From Euonymus europaeus (taxonomy: Eukaryota > Streptophyta > Magnoliopsida > Celastrales > Celastraceae), in the NCBI GenBank assembly GCA_963580455.1, contig OY756963.1, forward strand, positions 27,671,555 to 27,735,554: a stretch of DNA of 64,000 bases, in the 5' to 3' direction. Of the stretch, positions 58,211-64,000 are shown in pieces; position 1 is the first letter of the stretch, and the number at the start of each line of letters is the position of its first letter. Made by a program: the position numbers and the translations under genes. Below the pieces are notes generated by a model. It had not been told where the DNA came from and did not search any database. It saw nothing but the letters and a program-made list of their open reading frames with translations.

Positions 58211-58432
58211 TTTCGATTTGGGGTCGAGAAATCGAAACCCGTCTGCCAGTTCCCTGCCCTGGGAGTCACTGACAGATGTAAGTCGCAGGATGTGCAGCCT
58301 TACGGTAGGGACCGCCTGCCGCTTTAGAAGTGGTCGAATGCTTCTACGAGGGTTCGAACTCACAACCTCCACTTCCCCCGTTAAGAGTTTTGACAAGGTG
58401 GGTACCGCTCAGCCATATGCCCTGGGGGCAAA
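58211..58432 (-). mobile_element. Complete tRNA-derived SINE with perfect 15-bp target duplication
   Basis: On the minus strand an A box TGGCTGAGCGGT (58415-58404) and a B box GAGTTCGAACCC (58361-58350) sit about 42 bp apart, the pol III promoter layout of a tRNA gene. The element ends in an A-rich tail next to AAATCG. Identical 15-bp flanks AAAGCCTAACAAGTT at 58196-58210 and 58433-58447 mark insertion by target-primed reverse transcription. The tRNA-like head is too altered to be a working tRNA. The perfect flanks suggest a fairly recent insertion. Confidence 0.88.
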
Positions 58433-58584
58433 AAAGCCTAACAAGTTAAAATTGTGACTTGTGAGGGCGGCGTTAAGTTCAAACTGCCATCGTGGATGAA
58501 ACTATGTCCCTTGGATTATTCCCCACTAGTAATGTACAGGGGAAATTCATATTGTATAGCGTTTCCTAGTATAATTATCCAGCC

Positions 58585-60150
58585 CACTTGCTTCCGTCTC
58601 GCAAGCTTGTTTCGGTTCTTCTAATCAGACGAGTTCACGCCCAGTACCTTGTCCGTGGAATCAGCAATGGTGATGCTTTGCCGGGTGCAAGGATTCTGGG
58701 TATGCATGTTCTTTGTGATAGCTTCGCCGATGCCAAGAAAATGTTCTGTAAAGTTGAATTGTGGTGTACTATGCCTTGGAATTGGATGATTAGAGGGTTT
58801 GTTAAAATGAGTATGTTTGATTTTGCTTTGTTGTTTTACCTTAAGATGCTGGGCTGCGGACGTTCTGCCCGATAAGTATACTTTTCCTCCTGTGGTTAAG
58901 GCTTGTAATGGTTTAAACAGTGTGTGGATGGCTAAGTTGGTTCATGAAACAATTTTGTCAAATGGATTTTGATGTGGATGCATTCGCCGGTAGTTCCTTG
59001 ATAAAGTTGTATGCTGAAAATGGATGCTTGGATGATGCTCAGTCGTCGTTCAACAAAATGCCTCAGAAATATTGTGTCTTGTGGAATGTGATGCTTGACA
59101 GTTATGTCAAATGTGGGAATGGGGATGATGCAGCGAGGGTGCAATGACATGAGAAATAGTGAAACCAGGCCAAATTTAGTTGCATTTGCATATTTTATCT
59201 TTATGTTCATTAGAAGCAATTATTGGTTTGGGTGCTCAGCTTCATGGGCTTCTTGTTGTTTTTGTCTTTGTTGACAAAGGAGGCTTCACTTTTTACTTCG
59301 TGAGATGATATCTTCTGGTGTGAAACCAGACTCAATCACATTTTCAAGTTAATGAGTCCCAAGAAAGGCAAGGAAATTCATGGTTATGTAGTAAGAAATG
59401 ATGTGCTTATGGACATGTTCTTGAAGTGTGCAATCATTGATATATATTTTAAGTCCAGGGAGGTGAAAGTGGCATGACGGATTTTTAACCAAAGTACTAC
59501 AGTTGATATTGGAATGTGTACAGCTATGATTTCAGGGTATATGCATGCTTTATGGGATGAACATTGATGCTATAGAAGTTTTCAGGCGTGCAATTCAAAC
59601 GAAAATGAGGGTAAATACTTTATAACCTTGGCGAGTGTCTTGCTAGCTTGTGCTGGCTTGGCTTGGTTGCAGTGAAGTTAGTGAAGGAATTACATGGCAA
59701 CATATATTCTCAAAAATGGGTTTCACGCGAGCTGCCATGTGGAGAGCGCGATTATGGACATATATGCAAAATGTGAAGATCGGATCTTGCTCATCAAGTT
59801 TTCGATAGAACATCTGAAAGGGACAGTATTTCTGGGAACTCAATGATCACAAACTGTTCTCACAATGGCAAGCCAATGGAGGCCATTGATGTTTTTCGTC
59901 AAATGGGGATAGTAGGAATGAAGTATGATCGCGTGAGCATATCTCAAGCGCTGACTGCTTGTGCAAATTTACCTGCACTTCATTATGGGAAAGAGATCCA
60001 TGGTCTCACGATCAAAGCTGCATTCAGCTCTAATCTTTTCGCTGAGAGTGCACTCATAGGCATGTATGCCAAATGTGGACACTTTTGAATCTCGCACATC
60101 GTGTATTTAACACGAGGCCATTAAAAAATAAAGTTTCACGGAATAGCATC
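58585..60150 (+). pseudogene. Pentatricopeptide-repeat (PLS-type) protein pseudogene
   Basis: Repeat landmarks appear in changing frames: FADAKKMF and WNWMIRGFV (about 58720-58800), DAFAGSSLIKLYAENG and VLWNVMLDSYVKCG (58970-59120), KKGKEIHGYVVRND (about 59350-59400), CTAMISGYM (about 59516-59545), and GKPMEAIDVFRQMG to SALIGMYAKCGHF (59850-60088). At least four frameshifts or stops separate them. PPR proteins of this type bind organelle RNA and help edit or process it. No E or DYW end is visible, so the 3' part is lost. It lies between the SINE and the TPK gene. Confidence 0.85.
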
Positions 60151-60565
60151 ATTTTTTTTCTTCTTTCAGAGCTGCAACTGTGGATTTCTGTCGCATAATT
60201 TTAACACGTGCAATATGCAAATACTTTCTATTGTTTTACAATTCTGTGCAACAGTACACAAGACAAATTTATGTTGTCACCATAAGAAAGCTTTTTTCCG
60301 CAGAGAGTAGACGCAATCAAGTAACGCTCTCTCCATGGCGTAGTGGAAAGCTGTTGCCTACAGACAACTTTTTACGCAAATTTACTGATTTTGGGACTGA
60401 AAAGAAACAATAGTTATGAAATCATATGTCCTCAATGATAGTGATAAAAATTACGGTCCATTTGTCTTCTGCTATATTTAGAAGAAAATGCACCATCAAC
60501 TTTTGTTCCTGCAGAAAGTAGACAAATTCGAGTTGAAGTCATTTCTGAGCCAACACCGGGAAGCC

Positions 60566-61992
60566 TTATGCAAGTCGGGCACTTCCCACAAGATCAGCAA
60601 GATTTATTTTACCATGATTGCTATTGCCTATTGAATCAAATTGCTTGCATATCTCTAAGATATCTTTCTCTGCTATCTTTCCCATCTCCCTGAGCTTGAA
60701 TATAACGAATTCAGATTTACTGCCACAATGAACGAAATTAACAATCTAGTCTCACGTACTCAATTGAGAGTGGATAAAAATATTGAAGCTTGTTGAAGTA
60801 ACATGTAAAACGCGGAAAGTGAAAGTTGCAGACACTCAATGAACTTAGCTAGATTTAAAATTAATCTCTTCCATTCTTCATTATAAGTAAGCTATATTGC
60901 ATATGTACCAGCTAAATTAAGAACATCAATTAAACTATCAAATTTTTTACTATGGATGTACCTGATGCATCCGTCATTATCAAGGTCTGCAGCAATCAAA
61001 TCTCCCAGAGTCATTTTCTTCTGAAGAACCCATTGCGCAATCCTGCGATTCCTCTTGTCGCTCCTAAGTTCAGCTAAGTATAGAAATGCCCTGGCCACGG
61101 CCAGAGTGCTAACTAATAGCCATATAATAGCAAAGCATCTTCCTGTTAGTGTTGCAAAAGCATAATCCCCATAACCTACAGTTGTCACAGAAGTCACAGA
61201 AAGGTAAAAACTATCAACCCAATTTAAATCCTCCAGGAAATGCACCATTACTGTACCTACAGCAATGCAGCCAATGACAACTGCCAACGCTAAACTCACT
61301 TTCATTCTAATCCTCATTCTCCCTTTTGCTTTATCGATCATATATGTATGCATCATTGTGTTGAATCGGTCCTCTTCAACAGTACTCAACAGCACAGCCT
61401 CTTGCCTATCGCAAACGTATGTGACCAACCCATTTAGCAAGATATCAATAAATCCAAAACCCACCAAGATAAAAGCACAAGTAAAGAGCTTGGTGAATGT
61501 TGTGTCTGGAACAATGTCTCCATAGCCAATAGTGCAGAGTGTGACCACACTGAAGTACGCGGCATCCACTGGCTTGAATGTGGTAGTGCCTTTGAAGCTT
61601 CCACTAGTCAAATATATTACGATGCCTGAAATTATATATAAGATCACACCAATGAAGGCTTGGCGTACAACCAAAGGAGTTGATTTTGGGGGTGCTCTCG
61701 GATCCAAGGCATCAGAAAAGGCCTCTTGTTTGATGTCAGGGAATACTGATGGAGCTGAGTGTGACCTGCGGATGAGTCTTCCCTTTCTATTCTTGCTCAA
61801 GTGTCCTATAAGGTTTACGAAGGAAGAAGGCTTTTTTGTTGTCACGATAGGGATAATTGCATCGTTTGTGATGAAATCAAGGTAACATGGAGGGAATTCT
61901 CTTGTTGGTGATGGTCTGCTAGATTCTGATTCTGATCCTGTCTCGGAGTAGGAGAGGAAGAATTCATCCATTTCATCTCCCCCTGTTTCCAA
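60566..61992 (-). CDS. Two-pore potassium channel (TPK/KCO family)
   Basis: Two exons on the minus strand, 61992-60962 and 60719-60566, joined in phase, giving 394 aa. The N-terminal region holds a 14-3-3 binding site RRSHSAP (75-81; the phosphorylated Ser would be Ser79). Four membrane helices surround two pore loops with K+ filters TIGYGD (154-159) and TVGYGD (271-276). The C-terminus has one good EF-hand loop starting DLDNDG (336-341), completed across the splice by CISKSEF. A second, weak loop near SIGNSNHGKI lacks several acidic ligands. TPK channels carry K+ out of the vacuole or across the thylakoid and respond to Ca2+ and 14-3-3. Both GYGD filters mark a K+-selective channel. The member number within the family is not assigned. 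Confidence 0.95.
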
Positions 61993-62571
61993 AGAAGAAG
62001 GAAACTAGTAAAAAATATCCGCCTGCACTTGTCTTTTTTGGGTAGCTAGCTTCATATGTCACATTACATCTATCAGTCAATGCGCTGAAGAGTGGGAGTA
62101 CGGCTTTGATTGATGGTTCAATATCTAATGGTCAGTAATAACAATAACAGCAAATAATGGCCATAATTATATCTATTAACAAGCTTGATAAAAATAAAAG
62201 ATGAACTAACACAGATATGGTTACAGAAAAGGCAAGCATAACATGAGCTGTATCAGTTTTAATTAGTTTTCACACACCATGAGAAAATGATTTTCAGCTG
62301 GTCATTTTAGAATAATAGCACTGTACAACAATCTCAATCGACTGCATGATTAATGAGGAGCCATCAGCCCAAAAGTCCAGTGATGATTGAAAGAACATCC
62401 AGTGATGTGATGTTGCCATTTCAGTAGTTGACACACCACTATGCGACTGTGACTTGAACTGGAGCTAGAGATTATAGTCGAACCAAGACTCGAAGAAAGT
62501 GGCCCAGCTCTCTCTTTTATTTTTATGTACTTGATCTTATCGAACCGGGCTGTGACAAAAGTTAACAGGCA
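61993..62571. other. Upstream region of the TPK gene
   Basis: Promoter and 5' UTR of the TPK gene on the minus strand, plus unassigned sequence. No other gene is supported. Confidence 0.4.
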
Positions 62572-64000
62572 ATGAACTGGGATGACAATTTTACCTGGTG
62601 GGTTAGGGAAAATCCATTTCAGGTTCTGGGTCGAGAATTTTGGAAATCCCCAAGCCGGGTATGGGGCGGAGATGGCATTCCCTTATCCGGCTCCGAACCT
62701 CCCCAAGCTTTTTATAATATACATATATCAGTTTTTCTCCTGGACGGACTTAAAAGACGGACTCAATTTACGGACTTTAAGTCCCGTCCGTCCGATTCAT
62801 CTGACGCACCTCATCCATCTCAGGCATATTTGCTTCTCTCGACCCAGCCATTTGCGATGTCCAATCCTTCGTTTGTTCTCTCCACCCAGCCAAGCTCCGC
62901 GCGACCTTCCGGCCTTCTTCTCCAGGCAGCTACTCGCCACCCAGGCCCTTGATTCGACCGCCCCTTGCTAGCGCCTCCCTCAGTCGTGACCATCCCAGCC
63001 CCTGCTTCTTGCGCCTCCATTGCTCGAGCCCTAGCCTAGCTCCACGAATCGAGCTTCCGACCTTCTTCTCCAGGCAGATAGCGACCCCTTGCTCGCGACC
63101 CAGGTCCTTGCTTCGACTCTGCCCCTTGCTAGTGCCTTCCTTGGTCGCGACCGACCTTCTTTTCTCCTTGTTCGCGACCCGTCTTCTCTCTCCCCTTGCC
63201 CGAGACCTTCTACCATGCGCTTGCCAAATCGCGACCCAGCCAATTGCGGCACCTCCAACGATCTCCTTCATCCTCTGATGATGGAACTACCAGGTAATTG
63301 TTCGATTTTGTGAGTTTTATTTGCTGCCGTATAATGAACCTTGGAAACGATATACTAGTTTTGTTTAATGATCTGGAGCATTGTGACACATATTTTTGAT
63401 TTGTAGCTCGAATTTATAGTTGGATTTGTAGTTAACATGTTTTAGTGATACTGGCTGTTCTTGAAACCGAATGTGTTGATTTGTACTGTTTAAAGTCATC
63501 TAGAATTGGTAGCTTTTAAATGTTGCTGGATATTTTATATGGTTGCATTCCTGGATGTTTTCAAATGCTGCATTATGCAAATGAATTCTCTATATATAGA
63601 GCAGATAGAAGTAGGTACTATTGTTGTATTGCACATGGAGATACAGGTCATCGATAGAAGAAGTTGTTGTATTGAAATGGTCGTGCATCTTTAATTAATC
63701 TAGTGGGACATGGATAAACTCATAAAAGACACTTGGCTTCGATCCAAAGTTTTTAGTAATGCAATTTTTTATGGATTCCTGGTGTAGTTTCATGCTCAAC
63801 TCTCAGTTGCTCAGTTTCTAAATATAGTTTTATGCTCAACTCTTTCTTCCTTTGATTTAAGGTGCACCATATATTGTTGCTTTCTACTCGTAGCTGCATA
63901 AACTTTGTACTTGTAAGTCTATATGGATCAAATTTTGTGGCGGTATTTTCTACTCATAGCTGCATATATTGTTTATGGTTCCAAGTTTGTGTAGGTTCAC
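62572..64000 (+). mobile_element. Possible 5' part of a hAT-like element, running off the window
   Basis: TGGGATGACAATTTTACC at about 62579 resembles the end of the hAT element at 41552 (GGATGACAATTTTA is shared). It is followed by a pattern of GGG, CCC and GGCGGAG typical of the sub-terminal region of Ac-like elements. Downstream there is a GC-rich, Cys/Pro/Arg-coding stretch (62880-63280) with a 148-bp tandem duplication, then AT-rich sequence. No transposase is seen inside the window. Confidence 0.4.
62913..63230. repeat. 148-bp tandem duplication in the GC-rich block
   Basis: CCTTCTTCTCCAGGCAG occurs at 62913 and at 63061. The following 120 or so bases (GACCCAGG.CCTTG.TTCGAC, CCCCTTGCTAG.GCC) align between units with about 15-20% differences. 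Confidence 0.75.

Noticed and set aside
58350..58420. A real tRNA gene
   Set aside because: A and B boxes are present but no cloverleaf with acceptor stem and anticodon arm can be drawn, and the 15-bp flanking duplication shows it is a SINE.
58125..58457. 110-residue plus-strand frame across the SINE
   Set aside because: The sequence is explained by the SINE and its target duplication; no protein similarity.

Overview
This window is nuclear DNA from a flowering plant, most likely a eudicot. The genes are split by many AT-rich GT-AG introns, the protein families are plant-typical (VQ, RWP-RK, PERK-like kinase, TPK channel, PPR, plastid-type proteins), and the spaces between genes are filled with Ty3/gypsy, Ty1/copia, hAT and SINE remnants. 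I cannot name the species. No bacterial, organellar or CRISPR signal is seen. Exon boundaries were read by eye; splice phase closes in every model given.

Layout: 0.4-3.1 kb holds a deleted Ty3/gypsy chromovirus (minus). 4.75-6.2 kb is a cytochrome b561-domain gene (+), convergent with a small gene for a probably plastid-targeted membrane protein (minus, 6.7-7.85 kb). 10.5-12.7 kb is an alpha/beta-hydrolase (lipase class 3-like) gene (+). 13.6-18.6 kb is a tandem cluster of three VQ-motif genes (minus): one pseudogene that has lost the VQ motif and two intact genes, with conserved non-coding elements repeated upstream. 19.8-26.2 kb is a copia element with at least two later LTR insertions, now solo LTRs, plus a probable third. 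A 62-aa membrane-protein gene sits at 26.7 kb. 27-35 kb is gene-poor, with a SINE and a deleted copia element.

35.5-41.1 kb is a 13-exon THH1/TOM1/TOM3-family membrane-protein gene (+). 41.55-44.02 kb is a hAT DNA transposon broken by a solo LTR. 44.5-47.6 kb is a compact RWP-RK gene (+), convergent with the 26S proteasome deubiquitinase gene RPN11 (minus, 48.3-51.2 kb). 53.4-57.6 kb is a receptor-like kinase gene (+). A complete SINE with a perfect 15-bp target duplication lies at 58.2 kb, a PPR pseudogene at 58.6-60.1 kb, and a two-pore potassium channel gene (minus) at 60.6-62.0 kb. The right end (from 62.57 kb) looks like the start of another hAT-like element with a GC-rich internal duplication.

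The genes do not form one pathway. The most coherent local system is the VQ cluster. VQ proteins are known partners of WRKY factors, and W-box cores flank a roughly 23-bp element found five times upstream of the three copies. This suggests, as inference only, feedback regulation carried along by tandem duplication.
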